Shown here piece after piece: positions 24,477 to 32,833 of a stretch of DNA of 64,000 nt. Every line of letters starts with the position of its first letter. Within the stretch, counting starts at the first letter, position 1. The stretch spans positions 5,338 to 69,337 of the forward strand of contig JAFQEB010000014.1 in NCBI GenBank assembly GCA_017399225.1, written 5' to 3'. The translations under genes were made by a program, and so were the position numbers. A model generated the notes under the pieces. It saw only the letters and a program-made list of their open reading frames with translations, ran no database searches and was not told the origin of the DNA. Source of the DNA: Clostridia bacterium. Its GTDB lineage: Bacteria; Bacillota_A; Clostridia; Christensenellales; Aristaeellaceae.

Positions 24477-25481
24477 TCACAAAAGCGCAAAACCGGCAGG
24501 AACGAAGAGCTTCTGGTAAGTCCGGATGGCGTAGCGGTCGGTCATGCAGGAGAGATAGTCGCACACGGCGCGGGCCGTGCCCTCCCGGTAGCCGATCAGC
24601 ACGAACTCCTCCGGCATTTCGCCCGGGTGCTCGCTGTAGTAGGCAAACAGCTGCTTCATCACACCGTCGCAGCGGTTTTCCTCTGCTGCGCGCCAGGAGT
24701 CCCGGTACACCCGCTCGAACATGAAATCCCTCAGGCCGTCCATGGCGCTCTGCATCAGGGGGGACATTTGAAGATGTTCGCTGTCCTGGCTGGAGGCGAC
24801 GATGTCGGCGATCATGTTGTTGATGCGGTTGCCGTGGCTCGAGCCCAGCACCTTCAGGCAGTCGGCGGGCAGCTCAAAGTCCCGCAGCACGCCGCCGCGG
24901 ATGGCGTCGTCCAGGTCATGGTTCAGGTAGGCGATGCGGTCTGCCCGGCGGACGCACTCGCCCTCCAGCGTAGTGGGGAACTGGGCGCCGGAATGGCAGA
25001 GGATGCCGTCGCGCACCTCGAAGGTCAGGTTGAGGCCTGCACCGTCGTTTTCCAGCGTTTCCACCACCCGGCGGGACTGTTCGTTGTGCCGGAAGCCCTC
25101 CGGCATCAGCTCGTCCAGCGAGCGCTCGCCGATGTGACCGAAGGGGGTGTGGCCCAGATCGTGTCCCAGGGCGATGGCCTCGGTCAGATCCTCATTCAGC
25201 CGCAGGCAGCGGGCGATGGCGCGGGCAATCTGCGCGACCTCCAGCGTATGGGTCAGGCGCGTGCGGTAGTGATCCCCCTCGGGGGAGAGAAAGACCTGCG
25301 TCTTGTACTTGAGCCGGCGGAAGGCTTTGCAGTGGATGATGCGATCCCTGTCCCGCTGGAAATCCGTGCGCATGGGGCACGGCTCGGCAGGATGCTCGCG
25401 ACCCATGCTGTTCACGGCCTTCGCCGCCCGGGGGGACAGCCGGGTCAGCTCCTCCTGCTCGAACTGCTGGCGGATGGTCAT
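24477..25481 (-). CDS. dgt: dGTP triphosphohydrolase (HD domain)
   Basis: 334 residues, the clostridial short form. HD motifs are YRTRLTHTLEVAQIARAIA and GHDLGHTPFGHIGE. The enzyme hydrolyses dNTPs to nucleoside and triphosphate. It starts at ATG 25481 behind AAGGAGG and lies 183 bp before dnaG; the gap has no clear terminator, so partial cotranscription is likely. Confidence 0.95.
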   Translation of the reverse strand: MTIRQQFEQEELTRLSPRAAKAVNSMGREHPAEPCPMRTDFQRDRDRIIHCKAFRRLKYKTQVFLSPEGDHYRTRLTHTLEVAQIARAIARCLRLNEDLTEAIALGHDLGHTPFGHIGERSLDELMPEGFRHNEQSRRVVETLENDGAGLNLTFEVRDGILCHSGAQFPTTLEGECVRRADRIAYLNHDLDDAIRGGVLRDFELPADCLKVLGSSHGNRINNMIADIVASSQDSEHLQMSPLMQSAMDGLRDFMFERVYRDSWRAAEENRCDGVMKQLFAYYSEHPGEMPEEFVLIGYREGTARAVCDYLSCMTDRYAIRTYQKLFVPAGFALL

Positions 25482-25554
25482 GCCTGACGCCTCCTTATCT
25501 TGTGGATGTATATCTACTTATATACAACACAGACAGACGAAAATCCTTGTTTTT

Positions 25555-25599
25555 CCGGGATTTTGCGCACAAAAATCCCGGGAGGAGCATTCTCCCGGG
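25555..25599 (-). terminator. Glucokinase terminator with overlapping alternative hairpin
   Basis: The terminator stem is CCCGGGAG/CTCCCGGG (25577-25599), followed on the minus strand by ATTTTTG. A second inverted repeat (CCGGGATTTT / AAAATCCCGG, 25555-25581) shares one arm with it, so the two hairpins exclude each other. The next gene on this strand is dgt. Confidence 0.75.
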
Positions 25600-25612
25600 A
25601 CTGAAAGGCGTT

Positions 25613-26557
25613 TTATGCGCCCAGCATGGCCGCGCCGATGATGCCGGCGTCCGGGCCGAGCTTTGCGATCTCGATGCGGGCGTAGGGGAGGGTCTTGTAC
25701 ATGACCATCTTCGCCACCTCAGTGCGTACCGCGTCCAGCAGGAAGTCGCCGGCCTTCGATACGCCGCCGCCCAGGGCGATGACCTCGGGATCAAGGAAGT
25801 GGATGATGTTGACGATGGTGGTGGCCAGGGCCTTGACATAATCGCCGAAGAGGCGCAGGGCCAGCTCGTCGCCCTCCTTGGCCGCATCAAAGACGATCTT
25901 GGCGTTGATCTTCATCAGGTCGCCCTCGGCCTTCGTCATGATGGCGCTGTCCTGATACTGCATGACTGCCGCGCGGGCCGCCAGAATGATGGCCGTGGCG
26001 GAGCAGTAGCGCTCCAGGCAGCCGCGGTTGCCGCAGTTGCAGTCCTTTCCGTCCATCTCGATGATCATGTGGCCGATCTCGCTGCCCACGCCGTGGAAGC
26101 CGCTCCACACCTTGCCGCCGATGACGATGCCGCCGCCAACGCCCGTGCCCAGGGTCAGGAACACGCTGGAGTGGGTGCCGGCGCTCACGCCCGCGACGGA
26201 TTCCGCCAGGCCAGCGACGGTCGCGTCGTTGTCCATATAGACGGGCTTGTCGATGTGCTTGCGCATTTCGCCGGCGAAGTCAACGTCCTTCCAGCCCAGG
26301 TTCGGGCAGAAGGCAATGCGGCCCGTGCGGGGATCCACCACGCCGGGGATGCCAGCGCCAACCGCTGCCACATCGTCGAGGGAATAGCCGGACTTGGCCA
26401 GCGTCACCAGCGCGCAGTCCGCCATGGCCTTGATCTGATCGGCAAAGGGGATGTTGGTGCGGGTTACGATGCCGCCCTTGCAGAGGATCTCGCCCTCCTT
26501 GCTGACGATGCCGACCTGTACGCCGGTGCCGCCTACGTCAAAACCGATGTATACCAT
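25613..26557 (-). CDS. glcK: ROK-family glucokinase
   Basis: 314 residues. The ATP/phosphate motif is DVGGTGVQVGIV at the N-terminus. The ROK signature is FHGVGSEIGHMIIEMDGKDCNCGNRGCLERYCS (split here over residues 150-180) with the zinc ligands CNCGNRGC. The sugar site ENDxxxA-like block appears as MDNDATVAGLAE. It phosphorylates glucose in the cytoplasm. It has its own terminator. No PTS gene lies nearby, though hprK is 1 kb away. Confidence 0.92.
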   Translation of the reverse strand: MVYIGFDVGGTGVQVGIVSKEGEILCKGGIVTRTNIPFADQIKAMADCALVTLAKSGYSLDDVAAVGAGIPGVVDPRTGRIAFCPNLGWKDVDFAGEMRKHIDKPVYMDNDATVAGLAESVAGVSAGTHSSVFLTLGTGVGGGIVIGGKVWSGFHGVGSEIGHMIIEMDGKDCNCGNRGCLERYCSATAIILAARAAVMQYQDSAIMTKAEGDLMKINAKIVFDAAKEGDELALRLFGDYVKALATTIVNIIHFLDPEVIALGGGVSKAGDFLLDAVRTEVAKMVMYKTLPYARIEIAKLGPDAGIIGAAMLGA

Positions 26558-26691
26558 ACTGGAATGACCTCCTTAGAATTTCAAAGATTTGATATTTCAA
26601 TCTATATCTTTCGCCCTCAAAATATGATTTTCCTGCCTGTTGGAGTGACGACGGCGCAAATTGTTGCAGGTGTAAAAGTTGTTCAGTTTCC

Positions 26692-26720
26692 TTGACAACC
26701 CCACTGGCGCTACCTATACT
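26692..26720 (+). promoter_or_regulatory. Sigma-A promoter for two small membrane proteins
   Basis: Perfect TTGACA (26692-26697), 17-nt spacer, TATACT (26715-26720), 40 bp before the ATG at 26759. Confidence 0.85.
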
Positions 26721-26758
26721 TGAAACATATATGAAATCCTGCGAAGAAGGTGAGCTGG

Positions 26759-27145
26759 ATGGCTGAGATCAGAAAAGAACGCCGGGTCGTGACCGTATGC
26801 AGATGTATAGTTGTAGCGTTGATCGTGGTATTCTTGCTGGTGATGCTGTTGCTGCCGTTTCTGCTTTGGGCACGCTGTTTTTACTACAATTGGATAGTAT
26901 ACGACGAATCGATTTTGAGCGTTACCATCGCAAATGAGATGTTCACGATTGCCTTGCTGGGATCGCCGCTGTGCTCTCTGCTGGCTTTGTATTTGAGCGG
27001 AACGATACGGAACCTGCTGCGTGGGAGCTGGAAGTATCTGGCGCTGGTACTGTCAGTATTCTCAATGGTACAGCTCATGTGCGGAGGTGCGTTGTGCCTA
27101 CTGGTGCTGCTCTACATACTGCTGGAACGGTCGGGTTTACGTTGA
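26759..27145 (+). CDS. Small membrane protein, unknown (3-4 helices)
   Basis: 128 residues from ATG 26759 with AGAAGG upstream (a GTG lies in frame at 26750). Helices: IVVALIVVFLLVMLLLPFLLW, FTIALLGSPLCSLLALYL and YLALVLSVFSMVQLMCGGALCLLVLLYILL. It shares its overall plan with the next gene, so both may be distant members of one family. No function is recognised. Codons are less C-rich than in the neighbouring housekeeping genes. Confidence 0.7.
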   Translation: MAEIRKERRVVTVCRCIVVALIVVFLLVMLLLPFLLWARCFYYNWIVYDESILSVTIANEMFTIALLGSPLCSLLALYLSGTIRNLLRGSWKYLALVLSVFSMVQLMCGGALCLLVLLYILLERSGLR

Positions 27146-27194
27146 GGAAGGACGCACCGAATTCATAAGCGTTTGTAGAAAGGAGATGATGCAC

Positions 27195-27566
27195 ATGAAG
27201 AAGCTCTGCGATTTCTTCAGCAGGCATCCGCGCTTTGCGACAGCGCTGCATGTGACGCTGTCAGTGGGGCCGCTGGCGCTGCTGCTGCTGTTCATCGCCG
27301 TGATGTTGGTCATATCGGTCGCCGGGCTTGATTTTTATGAAGCCTTCCCGTATATCTTTATTGTGATCATGGCAATATGCGCCGTGCTGGGCTGCAGCGG
27401 TCTGTTCCTGCTGCTGGCGCTGCTCCTGTACCGCTTCACGGAGACGGCGCGGGCAAACTGGCCGGACAGGCTGCGAATGGCGCTCATCCGGCTGAACATC
27501 TTTAACGGGTTCATGGCCTTTGGCTCGCTCCTGTTCTGGATATGGTACGGCATGTCTGTAAAATGA
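27195..27566 (+). CDS. Small membrane protein, unknown (3 helices)
   Basis: 123 residues from ATG 27195 with AAAGGAG 9 nt upstream. Helices: LHVTLSVGPLALLLLFIAVMLVISVAG, FPYIFIVIMAICAVLGCSGLFLLLALLLY and IFNGFMAFGSLLFWIWYG. It is cotranscribed with 26759-27145 from one promoter and ends in a terminator. Function unknown. Confidence 0.7.
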   Translation: MKKLCDFFSRHPRFATALHVTLSVGPLALLLLFIAVMLVISVAGLDFYEAFPYIFIVIMAICAVLGCSGLFLLLALLLYRFTETARANWPDRLRMALIRLNIFNGFMAFGSLLFWIWYGMSVK

Positions 27567-27574
27567 ATAATATA

Positions 27575-27611
27575 ACAGCACCGCAGCTCGTTTGTCTGCG
27601 GTGCTGTTGTT
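27575..27611. terminator. Bidirectional terminator
   Basis: A 12-bp stem ACAGCACCGCAG/CTGCGGTGCTGT with a 9-nt loop and TGTTTG tail, between the convergent small membrane protein and hprK. Confidence 0.85.
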
Positions 27612-27620
27612 TGTACAGGA

Positions 27621-28556
27621 TCATTCCTCACTGCCCTGACCGGCGCGCTTCTGGATCATCTCCTGCATACGGCGATCCAGCTCCTTGGCGGCGGAGTAGC
27701 CCATGCGGCGCAGGCTCAGGTTCCTGGCGGCCACTTCGATGATGATGGCGATGTTGCGGCCGGGGCGCACAGGCAGGGTCTGGCTGGGCACCTTCACGCC
27801 CAGGATGGTGGTATATTCCTCGTGCAGGCCCAGACGATCGTAGGCCTTGCCGGAGACCCACTGCTCCATGTTCATCACCAGGTCGATGGAGCGGCTCTGG
27901 GCCACGGCGGAAACGCCGTACATCGTGCGGATGTCGATGATGCCGATGCCGCGGATCTCCATAAAGTGGCGCACCATCTCCGGACACTCGCCCACCAGGC
28001 GGTTATCGGACACCTTGCAGATGTCCACCACGTCGTCCGCCACGAGCTGGTGGCCGCGGCGCACCAGCTCCAGCGCCGCCTCGGATTTACCTACGCCGCT
28101 TTCGCCCGTCAGCAGCACGCCGATACCGTCCACCGATACCAGCACGCCGTGGCGCGTCACGCGGGGCGCGAGGCAGCGGTTGAGGTAGGTGATGGCTGCG
28201 AAGGTGAACTTCGTGGTCAGCATGGTCGTCTGATAAACGGCGATGTTGCGGGCGGCGGCGGCCTCCAGCAGCTCCTCCGGAGCCTTCATGCCGCGGCAGA
28301 CGATCACGCAGGGGATGTCGAAGGAGAAATACTTCTTCAGCATCGACGCGCGGGTCTTGGGGGCAAGATTCTCCAGGTAGGTCATTTCCACCTTGCCGAT
28401 GACCTGGGGCCGTTCAAAGGCAAAGTATTCATAAAAACCGCAGAACTGCATACCGGGACGGTTCAGGTCGGCGGTACGGATATCCCACTCGGTACGCGTG
28501 GAAGGGGAGAGCTCAATCAAGTCCAGGGCCCGGGCAAAATCAGCAGCCTGAATCAT
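27621..28556 (-). CDS. hprK: HPr kinase/phosphorylase
   Basis: 311 residues from ATG 28556 (GGAGG 6 nt upstream; the ATG at 28568 is too close to that site). The Walker A loop is GESGVGKSEAALEL near residue 150; the catalytic His is in TRHGVLV; the HprK signature is EIRGIGIIDIRTMYG, and QTLPVRPGRNIA follows. It phosphorylates Ser46 of HPr and so controls carbon catabolite repression. The HAD phosphatase gene precedes it by 23 nt on the same strand. Confidence 0.97.
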   Translation of the reverse strand: MIQAADFARALDLIELSPSTRTEWDIRTADLNRPGMQFCGFYEYFAFERPQVIGKVEMTYLENLAPKTRASMLKKYFSFDIPCVIVCRGMKAPEELLEAAAARNIAVYQTTMLTTKFTFAAITYLNRCLAPRVTRHGVLVSVDGIGVLLTGESGVGKSEAALELVRRGHQLVADDVVDICKVSDNRLVGECPEMVRHFMEIRGIGIIDIRTMYGVSAVAQSRSIDLVMNMEQWVSGKAYDRLGLHEEYTTILGVKVPSQTLPVRPGRNIAIIIEVAARNLSLRRMGYSAAKELDRRMQEMIQKRAGQGSEE

Positions 28557-28579
28557 AGCGACCTCCAACTCAAGTATGC

Positions 28580-29380
28580 TCAGTCGTTCAATATATAATC
28601 TTCGATGTAATGAGCCACGCCGTCTTCGTCGTTGCTGCGGCAGATCTCGAAGCCCAGCGCCTTGACGTCCTCGCGGGCGTTGGCGACGGCGACGCCCTTT
28701 CCGGCGGCCTCCAGCATGGATACGTCGTTGAGGCTGTCTCCGAAGCAGATCAGCTCCTGCATATCAAAGCCAAAGTGCTTTCCACACCACTTCAGCGCAT
28801 TGGCCTTCGTCGCCAGCAGCGGATTGCACTCCAGGAAGTAGGGCTTGGAGCAGGTCAGCGACGCCCGGCCTGCGAAAAGCGCTTGTGCCTCACGCAGCAG
28901 CTCAGCCACGCGCTCGGGCTTGTCCATCATCAGCAGCTTGGTGACAGGCTTACGGATGAACGCGCACAGGTCTCCCACGCATTCGCCCTGCAGAGAGGAC
29001 AGCTTTGCGTAGGAGGCGGCCCAATCATTCTCCACCGTGTAAAAGAACCGGTCAGGGGAGTAGGTCTGGCAGTAAACGCCGCGTGCGGCCGCAAAGGCAG
29101 CGACCTCATGGGCAAGCTCGACCGGCAGCAGCTCCTGCATCAGCAGCGCGCCTTCGGGAGCCCAGACCTCCGAGCCGTTGCAGGAGGCCAGCGCGCTGGC
29201 CAGGGGCAGAATGGGCGGCACAGCCTTCATCATGCTGCCGAAGGTACGCCCGGAGGCCGGCAGGATGAAGATGCCCTGCTCTTGGGCCCGTCGCAGGACG
29301 TCCACCGTGTAGCCGGATATGCTGCCGTCGGAGCGCAGCAGGGTATCGTCCAGGTCAAAGGCGATGGCGCGGATGCTCAT
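28580..29380 (-). CDS. Cof-type HAD hydrolase
   Basis: 266 residues from ATG 29380 behind GGAGG. HAD motif I is AFDLDDTLL, motif II is LPASGRT, and motif IV is CFGDSLNDVSMLEAAGKGVAVANA. The family dephosphorylates sugar phosphates or cofactors such as flavins; the substrate cannot be read from sequence. It is the first gene of a two-gene unit with hprK under an extended -10 promoter. Confidence 0.93.
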   Translation of the reverse strand: MSIRAIAFDLDDTLLRSDGSISGYTVDVLRRAQEQGIFILPASGRTFGSMMKAVPPILPLASALASCNGSEVWAPEGALLMQELLPVELAHEVAAFAAARGVYCQTYSPDRFFYTVENDWAASYAKLSSLQGECVGDLCAFIRKPVTKLLMMDKPERVAELLREAQALFAGRASLTCSKPYFLECNPLLATKANALKWCGKHFGFDMQELICFGDSLNDVSMLEAAGKGVAVANAREDVKALGFEICRSNDEDGVAHYIEDYILND

Positions 29381-29410
29381 AGGTTCCTCCAGCAAAGTGA
29401 ATCAGCATCC

Positions 29411-29419
29411 ATTATAGCA
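29411..29419 (-). promoter_or_regulatory. Extended -10 promoter for HAD-hprK
   Basis: Minus-strand TGCTATAAT, 30 bp upstream of the ATG at 29380. No matching -35 was found. Confidence 0.65.
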
Positions 29420-29567
29420 GAGAATCGCCGTCTGCGCTACTGGTAAATCAAAATTTGAGCATAAGTGGGCAAATATTTGCAAGATTCTCAGAAGGAATTT
29501 GAGGAATGACAATGGAATTAAAAAAGTCAGATAGAATCTGGTAAAAATCCGGAAGGAGTGGATTTAT

Positions 29568-31658
29568 ATGATGGATCGTAATGAAGCCCGCCGCCTGGCT
29601 CATGAGCTGGTGTCCAAGATGACGCTGGAGGAGAAGGCCTCCCAGCTGCGTTTTGACGCCCCCGCCATCGAGCGCCTCGGCATCCCCGCCTACAACTGGT
29701 GGAATGAGGCCCTGCACGGCGTTGCCCGCGCCGGCACGGCGACCGTGTTCCCCCAGGCCATCGGCCTTGCCGCCATGTTCGATGAGGACATGCAGGAGGA
29801 GGTCGCCTCCGTCATCAGCCATGAGGCCCGCGCCAAGTACAACGCTCAGGCTGCTCACGGCGACCGTGACATCTACAAGGGCCTGTCCATGTGGAGCCCC
29901 AACATCAACATCTTCCGTGACCCCCGCTGGGGCCGCGGCCACGAGACCTACGGCGAGGATCCCTATCTGACCACCCGCCTGGGCGTGCGCTTCATCAAGG
30001 GCCTGCAGGGCGACGGCAAGTACCTCAAAACCGCTGCCTGCGCCAAGCACTTTGCCGTGCACTCCGGCCCTGAGGCCATCCGTCATGAGTTTGACGCCGT
30101 GGCCAACCCCAAGGATATGTGGGAGACCTATCTGCCTGCCTTTGAGGCTGCGTGGAAGGAAGCCAACGTCGAGGCCTTCATGGGCGCCTACAACCGCGTC
30201 AACGGCGAGGCTGCCTGCGGCTCCAAGACCCTGCTGGTGGATATCCTGCGCGAGAAGTGGGGCTTCGAGGGCCATGTGACCAGCGACTGCTGGGCCATCC
30301 GCGACTTCCATACCCGCCATTTTGTGACCAACACCGCGCCCGAATCCGCCGCCCTGGCCCTCAAGATGGGCTGCGACGTGAACTGCGGCAACACCTATCT
30401 GCACATGATGCAGGCGTACCAGGAGGGCCTGGTGACCGAGGAGGACATCACCCTGTCCTGCGAGCGTATGTTCACCAGCCGCTACCTGCTGGGCTGCTTC
30501 GCGGATGACTGCGAGTATGACGCCATCCCCTATACCGACTGCGACACCGACGAGCACGACGCCCTGGCTCTGGCTGCGGCGGAGAAGTCCATGGTGCTGC
30601 TGCGCAACAACGGCGTGCTGCCCCTGGATCCTGCGAAGGTCAAGACCATCGCGGTCGTCGGCCCCAATGCCAACAGCATCCCCGCGCTGGAGGGCAACTA
30701 CAACGGCGTTTCCAGCCGCTATGTGACCTTCCTGGAGGGCGTGCGCGCCTACGCCAAGGAGCACGGCATCCGCGTGCTGTACTCCGAGGGCTGCCACCTG
30801 TTCAAGGATCGTGTGCAGAACCTGGGCGTTGAGTCCGACCGTCTGGCCGAGACCGCCATGGTCGCCGAGGCCGCTGACGTGGTCATCGCCTGTGTGGGCC
30901 TGGACGCTACCCTGGAGGGCGAAGAGGGCGATACCGGCAATGCCTTCGCTTCCGGCGACAAGCTGAATCTGGAGCTGCCCGAGTCCCAGCAGAAGATGCT
31001 GGATACCCTGGTTGCTACCGGCAAGCCCCTGGTGACCGTCGTGGCCGTGGGCTCTGCCCTCAACATTCCCCAGGGCGACGCCCAGCTGCTGGCCTGGTAT
31101 CCGGGTCAGGCGGGCGGCACCGCGCTGGCGAAGATCCTCTTTGGCGAAGTCAGCCCCTCCGGCAAGCTGCCGCTGACCTTCTACCACGGCGTGGAAGAGC
31201 TGCCCGAGTTCACCGACTACAGCATGAAGGAGCGCACCTACCGCTACTTCACCGGCAAGGCGCTGTTCCCCTTCGGCTTCGGCCTGAGCTATACCACCTT
31301 CGAGGTGAAGGACTGCGCCATCGACGCGGAGACCGGCTGGGTCACCGCCACCGTCGCCAACACCGGCAAGATCGACGGCGAGACCGTCGTGCAGGTGTAT
31401 GTCCGCGATACGGAAAGCGTCCATGAGGTGCCCAACACCCACCTGGCCGGCTTTGCCCGCGTGGCTGTCGAGGCCGGTGCGGAGAAGCAGATCGCCGTCA
31501 AGCTGGACAAGAACGCCTTCACCGTCGTCAACGACGAGGGCGAGCGCATCGCCGACGGCAAGGTCTACGACGTCTACTGCGGCCTGAGCCAGCCCGACGC
31601 CGTGTCCTGCGAGCTGATGGGCCAGGCGCCTGTAAAGATGACCGTCAGCTTCGAGTGA
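29568..31658 (+). CDS. Glycoside hydrolase family 3, beta-xylosidase/beta-glucosidase type
   Basis: 696 residues without a signal peptide, so cytoplasmic. It contains the N-terminal barrel (YNWWNEALHGVAR...ATVFPQ, the pattern typical of xylan beta-xylosidases), the nucleophile Asp near residue 240 in VTSDCW, the C-terminal sandwich domain (VLLRNNGVLPLD, GLDATLEGEEGD, PLTFYHG) and a fibronectin-III-like end (FPFGFGLSYTTFEV). It probably cleaves xylo- or gluco-oligosaccharides taken up from plant fibre. It is monocistronic with a strong terminator. Codons are extremely C-rich, suggesting high expression. Confidence 0.93.
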   Translation: MMDRNEARRLAHELVSKMTLEEKASQLRFDAPAIERLGIPAYNWWNEALHGVARAGTATVFPQAIGLAAMFDEDMQEEVASVISHEARAKYNAQAAHGDRDIYKGLSMWSPNINIFRDPRWGRGHETYGEDPYLTTRLGVRFIKGLQGDGKYLKTAACAKHFAVHSGPEAIRHEFDAVANPKDMWETYLPAFEAAWKEANVEAFMGAYNRVNGEAACGSKTLLVDILREKWGFEGHVTSDCWAIRDFHTRHFVTNTAPESAALALKMGCDVNCGNTYLHMMQAYQEGLVTEEDITLSCERMFTSRYLLGCFADDCEYDAIPYTDCDTDEHDALALAAAEKSMVLLRNNGVLPLDPAKVKTIAVVGPNANSIPALEGNYNGVSSRYVTFLEGVRAYAKEHGIRVLYSEGCHLFKDRVQNLGVESDRLAETAMVAEAADVVIACVGLDATLEGEEGDTGNAFASGDKLNLELPESQQKMLDTLVATGKPLVTVVAVGSALNIPQGDAQLLAWYPGQAGGTALAKILFGEVSPSGKLPLTFYHGVEELPEFTDYSMKERTYRYFTGKALFPFGFGLSYTTFEVKDCAIDAETGWVTATVANTGKIDGETVVQVYVRDTESVHEVPNTHLAGFARVAVEAGAEKQIAVKLDKNAFTVVNDEGERIADGKVYDVYCGLSQPDAVSCELMGQAPVKMTVSFE

Positions 31659-31682
31659 TCGTCATACATAATTGAATACCAG

Positions 31683-31712
31683 CGGGAGGACGCGCGATGC
31701 GTCCTCCCGTTT
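31683..31712 (+). terminator. Terminator of the GH3 gene
   Basis: A perfect 11-bp stem CGGGAGGACGC/GCGTCCTCCCG followed by TTTG. Confidence 0.85.
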
Positions 31713-31742
31713 GCATGTGCGGAGAATTTACACGTGTAATGA

Positions 31743-31771
31743 TTGCTTTTCCCAAAGGAAAGTCATATAAT
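31743..31771 (+). promoter_or_regulatory. Sigma-A promoter for the VanW gene
   Basis: TTGCTT (31743-31748), 17-nt spacer, TATAAT (31766-31771), 33 bp before the ATG. Confidence 0.75.
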
Positions 31772-31804
31772 AGAGCAGAATGAAATACCGGAGGATGAAC
31801 GCGA

Positions 31805-32785
31805 ATGAAGAAGCTGCTTTGTCTGCTGCTGATTCTGCTGACGCCGCTGATGGCCTTTGCTGAAGATATCGAAGAAAATGTGGATGGCGATCCGCTGGAG
31901 CCGATTTACCTGGCCCGGATGTACCGGGAGACCCGCATCCGCAAGGTGCAGGACATGAACAGCCGCGACTGGCTGGGCAAGGTGCCTGAGGATGCGATGG
32001 TGGACGTGTACGAATACGGCGAGGAGTGGAGCCTGTGCGGCTACGAGGGCGACGTCGGCTATCTGCCCACGGAGCGCCTGTATGAGATGTGGCGGGTCTC
32101 CGACGTGCCCCTGCCGGATTTTGTGCCCATGACGGGCATGGCGGTGATGCTGGAGGACGCCTTTGTGACCGTGGACGGCTATGAGGGCAATACACTCAAA
32201 CCCGGCGATATGCTGGCCGTCGTCGGCGAGGACGGCACGATCACCATGAACCGCGATATGGCGCAGCTCCCGGCGGAGTCTTTCCGGTACGAGCCCTTTG
32301 TGGCCTGGCAGGACGCAAAGCCCGGTGATGCGCTCTATGGCTTCACCACCTGGTATCAGGTCAACGAGAAGGACAAGCTGATCGTTGGCCGGGTGGAGAA
32401 TATCGAGATCGGAGTGGAACGCACCACCGGCACGGTCATCATGCCCGGCGAGGAATTCAGCTTCAACGACCTGTGCGCCCCCTACAGCTATGACAACGGC
32501 TACAAGAAAGCTCCCAACATCAGCCGGGACGGCGTGGGCGTTTCCGGCGGCGTATGCCAGGTGAGCACCACCATCTTCCAGGCTGTGCAGGGCCTGAATG
32601 TGGAGCTGACCGAGTGGTATGTGCACAGCTATGCGGGGGTCAAGTATGCCCGGCGCAACCATGATTGCGCGGTGGCTACCTGGAAGGACTTCCGGTTCAT
32701 CAACTATTACGATTTCCCCATCGAGATGACCGTCATGGCGCAGGATGGCGTGCTGACGTGCGTCTTCCGCCGGGGCGGCGAATAA
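31805..32785 (+). CDS. Secreted VanW-family protein
   Basis: 326 residues. A signal peptide (MKKLLCLLLILLTPLMAFA) is followed by an SH3-like region (residues 38-85, YEYGEEWSLCGYEGDVGYLP) and a C-terminal VanW domain (RTTGTVIMPGEEFSFNDLC, NISRDGVGVSGGVCQVSTTIFQA, then ARRNHDCAVATW). VanW proteins are common in clostridia and linked to vancomycin-resistance clusters by name only; the biochemical role is unknown. No resistance gene lies near. Confidence 0.88.
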   Translation: MKKLLCLLLILLTPLMAFAEDIEENVDGDPLEPIYLARMYRETRIRKVQDMNSRDWLGKVPEDAMVDVYEYGEEWSLCGYEGDVGYLPTERLYEMWRVSDVPLPDFVPMTGMAVMLEDAFVTVDGYEGNTLKPGDMLAVVGEDGTITMNRDMAQLPAESFRYEPFVAWQDAKPGDALYGFTTWYQVNEKDKLIVGRVENIEIGVERTTGTVIMPGEEFSFNDLCAPYSYDNGYKKAPNISRDGVGVSGGVCQVSTTIFQAVQGLNVELTEWYVHSYAGVKYARRNHDCAVATWKDFRFINYYDFPIEMTVMAQDGVLTCVFRRGGE

Positions 32786-32791
32786 GCAGAC

Positions 32792-32827
32792 AAAGAGGGC
32801 GGCGCATCACACGGTGCGTCGCCCTTT
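32792..32827. terminator. Bidirectional terminator
   Basis: A stem AAAGAGGGCGGCGCA / TGCGTCGCCCTTT (two mismatches) between the VanW gene and the convergent Cys-rich gene. Confidence 0.8.
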
Positions 32828-32833
32828 GCCATG

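Noticed and set aside
31805..32785. VanW gene as part of a vancomycin-resistance cluster
   Set aside because: No vanH/A/X/Y/S/R homologs are adjacent, and VanW proteins are common in clostridia without resistance.
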